Shown in pieces: positions 30,070 through 53,400 of a DNA stretch of 64,000 nucleotides (positions within the stretch are counted from its first letter, which is position 1; each line of letters begins with the position of its first letter). This DNA is from Polyodon spathula (lineage: Eukaryota; Chordata; Actinopteri; Acipenseriformes; Polyodontidae): assembly GCF_017654505.1 (NCBI RefSeq), contig NC_054552.1:29672915-29736914 (forward strand), written 5' to 3'. The position numbers and the translations under genes were made by a program. The notes beneath the pieces are model-generated. The model was not told the DNA's origin and ran no database searches. It worked only from the letters and a program-made list of their open reading frames with translations.

Positions 30070-31908
30070 TAATTTTTAATTTTTTATATCCAAATTTTAA
30101 AATTAGTATATTTTTAACAGGTTTTCTTTATTTAATATGTATAACATTATTTTGATATGTATAACATTATATCTGCACGATTTAAAAAAAAACAAAAACT
30201 AAAAAAAAACTAAAAAAAAAAACGTTTGTATTTCTGAAAATAAAGGCTTGTGTGAAGTTGCCATAGCTCCAGTTCTTGTGACGTTACCTCCTGCACATCG
30301 CGGAAGTGGGGTCTGCGCACTGGGGGTCATGTGATTGAGGTTTATTAGGGGAGGGAATGCACCAGCAAGTGAAGGGTCGGCGGTGGGCTCTTATTAAGAC
30401 GGCTGGATGGTAAACAACTGAGGTAACGTGTTATTGCTTCGCAAATGCAGTGGCTGCCAGGATATTTAAACACGTTAGAAGAGATATGAACACAATATTA
30501 TAGGTAGCTAAAAATGAGCAGGCTTGAAACACAAAGTGAGCACAGACTTCCAGTTGCAACATGTGGGGTTGCACTTCAATGTACTACTGGCATATTAGTG
30601 TCATATCAGTAATGTGAGGGGATTATTAGTGGTACTTCATGTGTATTGAGAATATACGTTGATACAGAAAATAAGTGTTCGTTCTGTAATTCTACATACG
30701 ACATTTTACTTAGCCGATATTACGTATCTAGTCGTGGTATTTTGTAAACTTTGTGCAAAATAGTTTAAACATCTCATTATGCATGTTTTTATGTAGCATG
30801 ATTGTGAAAAAATACGAACACAGAGCGACAGCAGACCGGTGTCTTTTAGGCTGTGTTTCTCCAGAAGGGTAAAGTCGTTTTGTGAGTTCCGAATTTGTTT
30901 GTCTGAAATCATTCTCTTGGTTTTCCGCTTCCATCAGATTGTGTACAGTTTGAGGAAATAACTAGGCTGATTCGTGATCACTGCATATTTTTGATGCTAG
31001 GTTTATTGCCAATAGCGTGTAAAAATGGGCTAAGAAGTGAAACACAAACTTCGAATTAAGCCTTTATAATAAGGACGCGGAAACTGTGCGGCATTCTCAC
31101 GTCCGTATGAAAACACACGGATTTGCACGATGCTATAGCAGAGATAGTCTAGTTTAAATCCATATTTCAGTTGGGAATGATCCGATTATGATATTCTCAG
31201 TGTCACACTTTTGTGTTTTACGCAAGACACAGAGAGTGGAAAAGGCGCATTCCAGGATTATCAGGAGGAAGTTCGTATCCCTTTACGCCTAGAATTGCAA
31301 GAGGTGTTGCGCATTTTGAGCCCGTACATAGCTCCGTACCAGTTGGAATTAGTTCTAATTATGTAAAGCAGATTAGACACAGAAGAAAACAAGGCTCCTG
31401 TTTCAGGTTGTACTCATGTGATCTCTTTGCTAGTGCCCGCAGTCAGAAAGGGGTGCAACCTAGAGGTCACATTTCAAACAGTCACACCGTGCTCTGAGAA
31501 TACAATACAGTAAAACAAATACACCTAAAGCATGCTTCATGCTCAGCATTCCGGAGAACTCTATGCTTTCTAACTGTACTGTATTGTGTAATCAAGCTCA
31601 GTAGTATTTTGAGGTTGTCTTTGCTGGTTTACAGAACAATGTAGCAAACAGTGGCAGAAAGGCTACAATGATTTTACATACCTAAATATCTTAATTCACA
31701 TTGCATTGTATATTAGAAAACGGCATTTCAGATATTGTGATTTGTAATAGTTCTGTACTCAGGCTTACTATGATTTACAGTGTTTTTTTTCTCTCTTTTC
31801 CTATGCCATTATTTTCGTTAAATTGTGGAGTTGCTTAATGCAGCGTGTAACAATGCATTCAAACTGTTCATTTAAATACAGGTTGGGCCACTTCGTGTTC
31901 TTCCAGTC
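29194..31908. promoter_or_regulatory. Head-to-head intergenic region of CLPX and SPG21
   Basis: The CLPX ATG reads left from 29193 and the SPG21 coding start reads right from 31909. CpG-bearing sequence at 30278-30422 is the best candidate for the untranslated first exon and promoter of SPG21. It contains CRE-like GTGACGTTAC, ETS-like CGGAAGTG, NRF1-like CTGCGCACTG, an E-box-type GGTCATGTGA and a possible donor AACTGAG|GTAACG at 30422. Two acceptors fit: just before 31907 (TTCCAG) or near 31880 (ATACAG). The 29.2-29.6 kb side should hold the CLPX promoter. Whether the two promoters share elements is unknown. Confidence 0.45.
29966..30064. repeat. (AAAT)n then (AT)n tract
   Basis: About six AAAT units run into about 37 AT units between the CLPX and SPG21 promoters. 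Confidence 0.95.
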
Positions 31909-34900
31909 ATGGAAGAGATCAGAGCATCTCCTGATTACAACTGGTTCAGAAGCACAGTTTCGCTTAAAAGGGTATGTGTTCTTAGTTTTATTGTCGGTTT
32001 CCATGGAGACAACTTAACCAATTACTTAGTTATGTATGTTTGCATGCAGAGGAAATAATAACCCGAAGGTCACAAGTACTGTAAAAATGTTGGTAATATA
32101 AACTGTTTAAAAATATAAAAAGTTCAGTACAGCAGAACAGTTAACTCGTTGGTGTGGGTATCGTTTGCATATTGATTTTTATGGGTGCTAATAGGAGGGA
32201 CACTGCAATTCATCATTACAGATAGAGTCCATATGTGGTGCTGTGGGCATGCCAAGCAGACACTGTAGTTTTGATGCAGTAGCCCAATACTATTTATTGA
32301 TTAACTCAACCTTGTTTTTAATGCTGTATTTAATACAAAATTAGCCTGCAGCAATTTTAGCATGTTGGGTTTGTGTTTTTAACGAGAGGTGTGTTAGACA
32401 TATTGATCCCAGATTAGTTAGCTCTTTGGAAATTTTTTTTTTTATCATCATGTGATTTTCATATGATTAAGAAGCATGACTAAGCGTCGAAAGGAAAATA
32501 TTGATACCAGTCCAGCCAATTTTTTTTTTTTTTCTAAGCATGTCGTTTTGTGGGTTGAACTTTTTCCCAGACTTTGATTGAAATAAAAGCTGCTGCAGTA
32601 TACTTCAAAATGACTACTAGTACTTTGGAAAACATTTCCTATCTGATTAACAAGCAACAAGAGGCAAACACTTTTTAAGTCCTATTTTAACAGGACCTTG
32701 TTCTAAGCAAGTTCTTTATTACTTAGTTAAACCTCAAGGTTCAATCAAAAAATGAAATAACCAGTTGGAACCAGCTGCTGGACTGGAGTGGATTAAAGGA
32801 ACTACAAGCAGCACCCATGAGATTATAAACTATAACGCACGGCACCGCTGCAATCAAAGGAATACTTATAGAAGTCTTGGTCTTATTTTTCTCTTTACAG
32901 ATTATAGTAGACGATGATGACAGTAAAGTCTGGTCTCTGTACGACGCAGGACCCAGAATCGTAAGATGTCCGATCATTTTTCTGCCGCCTGTCAGTGGCA
33001 CTTCTGATGTGTTTTTCCAGCAGATTCTTGCGCTTACCGGATGGGGTTACCGAGTCATATCTGTAAGATCAGCATTTCAAATGAAATTCATTAAATGTCA
33101 TCCCAAAAAATATGAAGTCTAGTTATATGAGATTTATTTTCCAGTAAATATCTTTAAACATTGTAATGTAAAGCCTGGTGGATGAGCACTGTCACCTGTA
33201 AGGATCCCTTGCATTGGTTTCATTGGCTTTTACTATAAAATAGCAAATACATGTAGAAAGCTAGTAATGACTGCCAAATGCAGGGTTTAATGTTCTAACA
33301 CTGCTACACAGTGTGTGACTTTTTGGATGAGATATTGTAACTTATTGCCTTACTTTATTCCTTTCTGTCATATTCAAGCTCCAGTATCCAGTATACTGGG
33401 ATCTCCTGGAGTTCTGTGATGGATTTAGGAAGCTACTGGACCACTTACAGCTGGATAAGGTTGGTGTTTATCATTGTAGGGTAATTCCTTATTTTAGCCT
33501 TTCTTACTGTTTCACTTTGATTTTGTTAGCATGGAAAATACCCATGTTTTAGTGTAGAAAATAGATAGAGGTCTAGTTTCACAGTCCTTAATTAGTCTTA
33601 ATCATAGACTACCTTACTCAGTGTAACATTAGGTAGTCCAAGATGTGTGCTAATCAGGGTCTGTGAAACCAGCCAAGAGAGTCTGTGTATTGGCTTGTTT
33701 TGAAATCAGATTGGATGAGTGCTATTTGTAAATGTTTTTAACTCTCTGAATCACAAATGAGGTGGTTTATTTTGAGTATCTATCCTAGTGATGAAATAAA
33801 AATGAATCAGATAAATAATGATTGTAATACTTTCTGGTTATCATAAGTGGCATTATTCCGTGAAAACAAACTTGAGGAATTAACAAGAAAAGGTATTTTG
33901 GTGTTTGTCTTATTTTTAAATGTTTAAAGTTAGACTGAATATCTTCTTGTGATTTAGTGTTAAATATATATATATATTTTTTTAGGTGCACTTATTTGGA
34001 GCTTCTTTAGGGGGCTTTCTGGCGCAGAAATTTGCAGAATACACACACAAATCACCCAGAGTGCATTCTCTTATTCTGTGCAATTCCTTCAGCGACACTT
34101 CCATCTTTAACCAGAGCTGGACAGCCAACAGGTATACAGGAATTGTTCATTCACAAATATAAGACATTCCGTTTCTCTCAGTAAAAACGAAGCTGCTTCA
34201 CTGCATATAAAGGGTTTCAAAGATTAAGTGTTAAGTATAACATTCTAGAACATAGGTCTGCTGGTTCTACTTTGTAAACAGAATAGTATTTGGATTACCC
34301 ATTTATGGTAGTATGCTGTTAGTATATACCTATGAACAGACAGTAGTAGTAGATTAAAACAATAAAACGTGTGTTTTTATAGCATTATGCATCGGCATTC
34401 ATTTCTTTTTTTCCCTGCAGTTTTTGGTTAATGCCTGCATTTATGCTCAAGAAGATTGTTCTTGGGAATTTTGCAAGAGGACCAGTGGATGGGAAAATGG
34501 CAGATGCTATTGATTTTATGGTTGATAGGGTAAGGCCTTTGTTATCAACTGATAATGGACATGGTAGCCAGTAAATGTGCAGCCAAACTAGCAAATATTC
34601 TGTGTTTAAACTGCATTAGGAAACAAATAGAGTAGTATAGTGCTAACGGGTAAAGTGCATTACATTGTTTTCTTTATAGATATGAGATCTGTATTACAGC
34701 TATGGCCAGAAGTTTTGCATCATCTAGAATGTTAGGATTGAAACGTTAATTTAAAAATAATAATAATTTTGTGTGTGTGTATAGATCTGTATATATATAT
34801 ATATGAACTTAATATTTTATTTAACATGTAACCAATGAAACTCCTAAATGATATTGCAAAAGTCTACTGGAATCCATAATAGTAGTACAGTATTTCATGT

Positions 34901-36530
34901 TAGATTTTGAAATGTCACAAATTTATGCCCTAAGTATATGGAAAGCTACAAAGCAGTATGTAATTCAATATGTTACATAATATTATTCAGCAGGTTTTGT
35001 TTGACTTTATGAAGGAAAATTTGTTAATTCTATAGACTGATGCAAAACATTTGGCCATAGCTGTATTTAATAATAAGTTATTTGTCAAAAATATTGAATT
35101 GGATGTCAAGGATTGTTTTTTAAGAACACTATCCTACTGTACAGTGCACATCAAGCAAGCTTGAATCCTCAATGACATCCCAGCACCTGCAGGCACAACT
35201 AAATTTACACAAGCCCTGGAGTTATATACAAATGATTCACTTCGGAAAAGCTGTCATGGCATCTTTGAGAAATTGGGTCTAACCCACAGTAACAGTCTGT
35301 TGGAATGCCTCACACAGAAATGTAGAGTGCAGTCTCATTGCATTAAGAATGTCTTCTGTTTCTTTTCATTCGGAACAGCTGGAGAGTTTGGGTCAGAGTG
35401 AACTGGCCTCTCGTCTGACTCTGAACTGCCAGAACTCTTATGTGGAGCCCCACAAGATAAAGGATGTTGCTGTGACAGTTATGGATGTAAGCCTCGCTTA
35501 CCCACTGCTTCTCCAAAGTTGATATTAAGTAACGCAACTGGAAAAGCTAGCAAATTACAATGTGTAGCTGCTTTTATTTTCAGATTGGTTCCATTAGTCA
35601 TTAACTCTTATTGAATTGTATGAGTCAAATTGTGATGCATTTGGCAGCTGCTTAATTTTAGGTACTGCTGTTTTTGAAAAATGTTTTACATCCCACTTTT
35701 AGGTGTTTGACCAGAGTGCACTTTCACACGAAGCTAAAGAGGAAATGTATAAGCTGTATCCAAATGCCAGACGAGCGCACCTTAAAACAGGTGGAAACTT
35801 CCCATACCTTTGCAGGAGTGCGGAAGTTAACATTTACATACAAGTGAGTGTTCAGTACTGGCTTCAGTCTTTGTTTTATGTGATGAACTGGCAAGCTGTG
35901 CATATGTGAATCATGAGTATGGTAACTTGAAGTGTGGGGAGGGGGAAAGTGTCAGTTAATTCAGTACGTTTAGCAATGTGGCATTCTGATTTAAAAGATA
36001 ACACCCTAATTAGCATAATATATGGGACACTTTGTATTTTAATACCCCAGCTAGAAAGTGAATTCTATTGGTCCCTTTGTATCAATAGAGGACCAGTTCT
36101 TTTCATGTCAGGCATGCCCACATTTTTTGCTAGTGGTTAACAAAGGAAAGTCCTAAACCAGCTAAGCAAGAGAGAGAGAGGGTGTGTTTCCTTTGTTGTG
36201 GTTCCCATTTAGAAATGAAAATATTAAAAATAACTGCATTAGAAACTTTTAAAGGGAACCTGAACAGATGGCTATATCTTGATACAGCAAGTGCGTAAGA
36301 GAGAACCTTTTCCTTCCCTTTTTTGGTAGTATTTATTTATGTAAAATGAATGCTATGAATAGTTTCGTGACTGATACTAGTTCCCGTCATGTTTTAATCC
36401 CCAGATTCACTTGCGCCAGTTTCATGGTACAAGATATGCAGCCATCGATCCAGCTATGGTCAGTGCAGAAGAGCTGGAGGTTCAGAAAATCAGTCTGAAC
36501 GGTGCCAGGGACAGCGACGAAGAGAAATAG
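31909..36530 (+). CDS. spg21: SPG21, maspardin (alpha/beta-hydrolase fold)
   Basis: Eight coding exons: 31909-31971, 32901-33062, 33379-33459, 33986-34131, 34421-34529, 35379-35486, 35703-35843 and 36405-36530. All are GT-AG with consistent phases, giving 311 residues (human 308). The protein begins [14 protein letters not shown], then [19 protein letters not shown] and [13 protein letters not shown]. The nucleophile elbow is GASLGG in exon 4. The C-terminal half carries [27 protein letters not shown] and [14 protein letters not shown], all close to human. Maspardin acts on endosomal and trans-Golgi membranes, binds CD4 and ALDH16A1, and its loss causes Mast syndrome (spastic paraplegia 21); no enzymatic activity has been established. 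The ATG at 31909 follows an acceptor by two bases, so the upstream exon is untranslated. Intron 5 contains a MITE. Confidence 0.97.
34697..35063. mobile_element. MITE of Tc1/mariner type, 367 bp, in SPG21 intron 5
   Basis: The element starts CAGCTATGGCCAGAAGTTTT and ends with the inverted counterpart AAACATTTGGCCATAGCTG, giving terminal inverted repeats of about 28 bases with a few mismatches. Both ends are flanked by TA (34695-34696 and 35064-35065), the Tc1/mariner target duplication. The interior is AT-rich with a short GT/AT repeat and no transposase frame. Confidence 0.85.
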
Positions 36531-37260
36531 CAAGTAGAAGTATCCTGGAAGTGCCAGTCTGTCTGGGAGAGACAAGGCTGGTAGAGCACTGATATCCACT
36601 GGGCTTTATCAAGACGTCTACCAATCAATATTCTTTTCAGGAAAGGTATTCCGTTTTCTAGACTAGTGTTCTATCTGTTTTTTTAAGAAGATGAATACAG
36701 TCATAAAAACAACAGTATCTAATAATGGACCATATTTTTACTTTGCAGAAAAAAAATTTTTTTTAGAAATTAAAAAACATTGCTACTGTAAATACATTTA
36801 ACTTGACAATTATATAATGCCATTTTTGTATATTTTCTTGCCTTCAATACTGTTTGCATTTCCTTCTAACTTGCTTTGGTACTCTGTACTTGTTCACGTT
36901 TGGCGCTGTTTTTTTTTTTTTTTTTTTTTGCTTTGTTTTGTTTTAATTATTTTATGTTTTTTAAGATTGCCAGCCTTTGCCATAATCGTTGTTTAAAAAA
37001 AAAAAAATCTGATTTGTCAATGCACTGACCGATTTAGCTCAATTCTTACCTATGGTTAAGACAAGGAACTTTAGTAAAGAAAAACTGTTTTGATGCAGTT
37101 TTTTTCAGTTGAAAATGGTTATTTCAGTAATTGTTTCATTAAAAAAAATGACAAGATTCTTTGTCTCCGTTTTTTTTTTTTTTTTTATTACTTTGGTGTT
37201 CTTTCCGTGCTGTCCTTTCTGTGCCATAAACCAAATCGCATGTCTTAAAAAATAAAGACA
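36531..37260 (+). other. SPG21 3' UTR with poly(A) signal
   Basis: AT-rich sequence with long T runs (for example 36911-36929) after the stop at 36530. AATAAA at 37251-37256 is a good poly(A) signal. Confidence 0.65.
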
Positions 37261-38479
37261 CTGGAAAATTAGCCTGGCAAATTGTGCTTACTTTTCAATG
37301 GCAAACTCCCCCACACTTGCTGTGTAAAAGAGCATCTGAATCTGTGCACACTGTGGAGACTTTTGTTCTTTATGAAAGGTTTGATCTCACACACATATTA
37401 AAAAGGTTCTGTGTTTAGTAAAGTTTATTTAAGAAAACAAACACTATGATAAATAAACAAATCACATATCCTGTCTTTTTTGTGCACTTAGAAATATTAA
37501 AATTGTTTGAAACAAAATAGGTATGTAGCTTCCCATCCCCTCTCTGACCTGAGTAACTTTGTTTCAAGTCAAGCCTAAAACTAACTGGTGTGATCCTAGC
37601 TTCATGGTTCACATCAGACATGTTTTTGGTCAGCGTTTTATGAAACAGAACTCATCACAAAATAAAAACCACGGTCAGTTTTATGTACAAAATGTTTTAT
37701 TTAATAGAAAACAGGATTCACTAGTCTGTGGTAAGGGTTTGGTTTTGTCAGTTTTTAAGGATAATGGCACTAAACTATAACGCATCATAAACCCTTTTCA
37801 GAATTACAAAAAAAAAAAAATGAGTGGCCAGGTTTGCATAAAATATAATTAACAAGACATCTGCTGAAACAGTGAATGACATATTAGAATACCTTGTAAA
37901 AGGAATTGGAGGTGCAATATAAAATACCACAAATACAGTACAATACAGTGTGTCAGACTGATACAAAAATCACACGGAAGCTTACTGTTGCATATAGACA
38001 ATACAAAAAAATGCCTAACATTTTTAAACCTGTGCATTTTAAAAAGTACTGTGCTTCTGTCTGTGTCCAGAGAAAACAATGGTACAGTGAACGAGGTCTT
38101 TGTCCTAAACTTACTGTGTGTGCAGAACTGACCTTCCCCTTTAAGATTATTGTTCCAGTTACGTAATTTAGCCACCAGGTTGCACTGTTTGCAATTAAGA
38201 AATGCATCACAACCGAAGGCAAATTACAAATATAAATTATACGGACAAAGGCTTTTAAAAGGTGCTTTTGGCCTTTAGAGGGAATGATCAAAGCGCCAGT
38301 TTAAGTGACAGGTAGTAGCCCTTACTAGCTTGAAATACATTGCAGAAAATGGCAATGGTTTCCTATGCTGTACACTGTTCCTATTTTCAGTTGGTCTGTG
38401 GTGGTGATGCAAGGTGTTCGTTCTAAGGAAGCACCAGTGTGTTCCCTTTTCACTGCAGATACAGGTCTACAGATACAAA
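37261..38479. other. Spacer between SPG21 and ANKDD1A 3' ends
   Basis: No supported exon. It should include the ANKDD1A 3' UTR on the minus strand; minus-strand AATAAA candidates occur around 37698 (TTTATT). The open frames here have no recognisable domain. Confidence 0.5.
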
Positions 38480-48847
<10,368 letters not shown>

Positions 48848-49483
48848 AATGTCATCTTCTGATGCTAACCATCCTCCAAGCTTGCAGCAAATTGTAATAT
48901 TTGAAAATCACGTCTGTGGCATTGTTCCTTCTCGTGCCAGCAGAATACCGTTCAGTTTGCTGATGCTGAATAGAGGCACTCCTAATGGGACTATACCCTA
49001 CATCCGGGTCTTGGGCAGTCCTGCCCACTGTGCTGTTTCTGCGGTTCGGCACTGCTTGTTACTCGCTGTGTCAGATGACAAGGTATATGCATTATATATG
49101 CAATAAATAATGCATGTTTTATTGCAATAGATTTTGTAGCTTTTTGTGTAAACGCGCATGTGTATTTTGCTGCAAGCAAGGGAGGACAAACAGGTTCTTT
49201 CCATTTGTAATTCTAACAGTTTTGTTTTAGAGTGTGTTGCTGAAACATTAATTCACTGGTCAGTTAAAGACGCAGTTTGTAGCTGCCATTTCAACAAAAC
49301 CTTACCACTGTGAATTTACCGCTTAAATTTGCAGATTACCATGCATTGCTCTATCGTGTGCTGTGCTGTGCTGTGACTTTCCTAATACCATACTGGATTA
49401 CTGCACTGGCATGTACCCGACTGTGATGGAGTGCCCGCCTGGCCCCTATAGTTTTGGATCGGCAATACTTAAATACAGGTTAA

Positions 49484-49506
49484 CATCATCATCATCATCA
49501 TCATCA

Positions 49507-49579
<73 letters not shown>
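49484..49579. repeat. (ATC)n then (ATT)n microsatellite
   Basis: Eight ATC units run into about 24 ATT units. Confidence 0.95.
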
Positions 49580-49961
49580 TTAAGTACATGTTGACCTAAA
49601 GTAAACGAAACCAATGAGTCTATAAAGTGTTTACAATAGAGCTCACTGCTGGGATGTATTGCTGTTGGCCTTGGGGGAAACGTTTCATTTCATCCCTGGT
49701 ATATGAGATATACCACGAATATAGTGAACATAAGTAGGTTTTATCCTGACAGAATTGGTGTGGTAGACTTGAGAAGTATATACTGTATTTCCATTTGTTG
49801 GCAGTGTGGTTCTTTATCAAAAGCAATAACTCTGAACAGTACAATACAATTGCTCATATGACTTTTTAAGAAGAAGTGAAATGATTGTGTATGAAAAAAC
49901 AATCCCACAAGGCACCCAGGTGCCTCTCCCTTTAAAGCGCTTGCGGTTAAAACAAACCCAG

Positions 49962-50080
49962 AACCCTTAGCTGCTCTCCACATCCACCCGCCATCACTGT
50001 TAGGGTTAACGCTAACCCTAACCCTAACCCTAACCCTAACCCTTAGCTGCTCTCCACATCCACCCGCCATCACTGTTGGG
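49962..50080. repeat. Interstitial telomeric repeat inside a 42-bp direct duplication
   Basis: Two nearly identical copies of a 42-base segment (ACCCTTAGCTGCTCTCCACA and its continuation to ATCACTGTT) lie at about 49963-50004 and 50038-50079. Between them are TTAGGGTTA, a short ACGC joint, and five CCCTAA units at 50012-50044. The TTAGGG and CCCTAA parts face each other, so the joint is a small head-to-head telomeric palindrome. Confidence 0.9.
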
Positions 50081-50349
50081 CTTTCATGTACATTTTTGAA
50101 AGAAACAAAACATGAGTTTTCATTTTTTAACACCAGAGTACCATAGAATTCAACAGCATATCACTCTGCTTGAGAGAGGAGCAGGGCTGAATGTGAAGGC
50201 GGCGTTCTGGTCTGGACTGAGGTGCGTTGCTGAGCTTGGAGTGATTGAGGCCAGTACCACTGTCCATTAAAAAAACAACTGTGTTATTAAATAAGCAAGA
50301 CAAAGCTCACCAGCAAGAAACAGTATTTGAAGTGCTCCTTGCACCAAAG

Positions 50350-50400
<51 letters not shown>
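50350..50400. repeat. (ATT)n microsatellite
   Basis: About 17 ATT units. Confidence 0.95.
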
Positions 50401-50402
<2 letters not shown>

Positions 50403-53400
50403 CGAATGTGATTCAAATTGCTATAGTTTAGGTAATTCCATCTTAAAGCATGAGAGGTTAACAATGGCTCGTTAGTGTAGGAATATGCTTTTGCAAACAA
50501 TAGATATCCGGTGTGTTCATTTCCTAATGTGAGAGAAAGTCAAATGCTTACTGCAGCAAGCTTTATTCCACAAGAGGGAACTATTTCCCCATGTCAGATT
50601 TATAGCAGGGCAGACAACTACTGCTGGCGCTCAGATGAAGCATTGCACCTCCAGACCCACGCTGGTCCTTCACACAGAGGGAGATAGACATGCGGCACCC
50701 TGGTTCTGGGACTGCCACATCATACCAAAGCATTGCATCTATAATAAATGTTTTATCAGACAAGGCAATTACCATCTTGGGCATCCTATTCATGTCAGTC
50801 GCCATTAGATGGCAGCTGTAAGATGTAACTTTGTCTTAATAGTGACAGATGCATGACTTGATTACTCATCACTTGTTACTATTTTAATTATTTTATGTTT
50901 GCAGTAACTGCGTGAATGAAGCTGAATGATTGTTTTTTGTTGTCTGGATATATATTTATAGCACAAGCTTTATTGTAACCCAGTATGAAGCTTAGCAAAA
51001 GCTTGGGTGACTTAACCATGATGAAGGTCAGTTTTCCTTTTTGCACACTGGCCCATTTTCACTTGCTTGGTTTCAGCAATACTCATGATTATTTAACATT
51101 TCTCCTTTTCGAGAAAGTGTGTGCATACTGAAATGCAGCGGCACAGGACAGATTAAAGGAGCTGAAGGACTCCTCTCACAAAACGGCGCCAGGGGAATCC
51201 AGGAAAGGAATGAATTATGGATGTAATGGTCCTTGTGCTGTAGGAGTGTGGCAGAGAGATTGTTGTTCTAATAAACTGCATCCATTGCTGTATTTCATAG
51301 TTTATAAATATTTACAACAAGCGTGATGAAATGCTCGGAATCTGCTGTCAGGAGGGTTTTTTTTATGACCTCTGTTATAAGCTTCAGTTTGTCAAAATCA
51401 TGTTCAGTTTTGCACTAATAAAAAATCCCTTGGTGTCTGTTTACTACATGCGGCCATAGTTAAGCATTCTATGCACTGTACTTAATCAGAAAATAGACCT
51501 CGGTCAACAATCCAGTCTATATTATTATTCCTCCCCCTTTGAAAGCTAATTGCCTGTGTATTACCCTGTGAGCCAAATAGGAACACTTGAATGAAGTCAT
51601 AAATGACTCAAGAAGAAAAACTTTTGGGCCTGTTCTTTGGCAGTAATGAAACCAACCAGTCCATTGAAGCTCTTGGGGTTCTTTGACTGTGGAGAAAAGT
51701 ATACTAAGCTATATTTGCAAGATAATTTAGCAACCTTCCCATGCTTTCCCAATGCTTGTAGCCTCAGTGGTTTGCCATGGTTACCTCATCTCTTTGGGGT
51801 TTTTTTGTGCTTAGCTGTGCTTTGCCATGCTTTCAATCCACTTCTCTGTGCTTATACCATGTTGTAAACGTCTATGAGGATTATATCCTTCAGAACTGTT
51901 TAGACTGTCACTGGTTTTTACCTCAGAATGCATGTTTGAATATTATTCAGGATTTTCAAAGCACAGATTTTGAATTCCTTTTCTGAGTCAATGATATTTT
52001 TATCAAGTAACCCAACAGGCTCAGCTCTTTAACTAAGACTGGACGGCAGACAAACTGAAGGTAAAATAATCAAAACACTGTCAGCAAAGCTAAACACATG
52101 TATTTCATTTTTTAAACACTCTACATATTTATAGATAGTATCTTAATCTATGATTTAAAGGTCTTTTAAGCAGGTCTTATGCCAAAAGTCAATGGAATTC
52201 TAGAATATTTACTCAGGGGATACCACTGTGTGTTTACTGTCCATAAACATGCATTTAGGGGACACCTGCTGCCCTAGTGGGTCTACCTATAATTACAGTT
52301 TGTGTGCACGCATAACTGCACATTTCAAAACCAAATGAAAGATTGAATTCATTACAGAAATAGCAGGTAAACAGCATCAGAGTGACAGACTGTTTCGCTG
52401 TGGCCACCCGTAGATGAAATTAAGCCAACCAACATTCTTGGAAAACACATACCCCTGGAGCCTCATAAAGTGCCTCTCACTGCGCCAAAAATTCAATTAC
52501 AGCAGACTGTAAGGTGTGTTACTAGTTTTATGCTGTTACAAGGTGGTACAATGCTATCACTTGTATTTAATCTCTGAAATATTTACAGCAGCTTTAGGAT
52601 ATTCCAACGCTGGGAGCTGAGTTTTCTGAGTCTATGAAAGGAACTGCTTAAGTGACATGTTAGCGTTTGACTGGATGCCAGACGTTAAGATCCAACCAAG
52701 CAGGCCTAGCACAGTACACAGACTTTCAATTGGGAAACAATGCAGTCATTGGTTAGAGGAGACAGCCCCCTTACTAAGCTTGGGCATAAACTAGGCTTGT
52801 AAAAGGAAATTTGTTCTGCCAGCAATAGGGGAAGTACAGTAAGATTCAGAACCTGTCAGTCACACCCCCTGGCACCTTGGTTTTACTGGCTCAATCTACC
52901 TCCAGTGTCGTAGCTGTTTGATTTAAAAACATTAACACGAGTTAGCCCATTTGCGCTGATATGATTGAAATAAGACTTGACAGCCATTAAGTGTGGGCAG
53001 AGTCTAGGGGTCGGAGAGTGAAGTGTTGTGCTTAATATGACCTCTGCAGCTATCAGTGTCGCTGGAAATGTTGTGCTGAAAGTGTAGGGTGTATTGCAGA
53101 AAGACTGCTTATCATTATTATTTCTAAACCTGCGGTGAAACCTTTGCAAAGTATAGCAAAAAAAACACTGATACATGTTTTGCAGAGCGCTCCAGAATTA
53201 TGAGCATTGTATGCTGAACCTGGAAATCACTATGTGGAAAGTGGTGTATATAAAGAAATGTACCTTAGACTTATCTATTTCTATTCTTTATATTTGTCAA
53301 TCAAACAAATGTGTTGCTAACCTAATTTGCTTGCCATAATGTTAACCATAATGCAAGCATGCTTGTGTTACAAAGACCAATACGCCACCCTTTTCATTTT

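Noticed and set aside
49741..50133. Frame containing a repeated Val-Arg stretch
   Set aside because: The stretch is the translated telomeric repeat, not a protein repeat.
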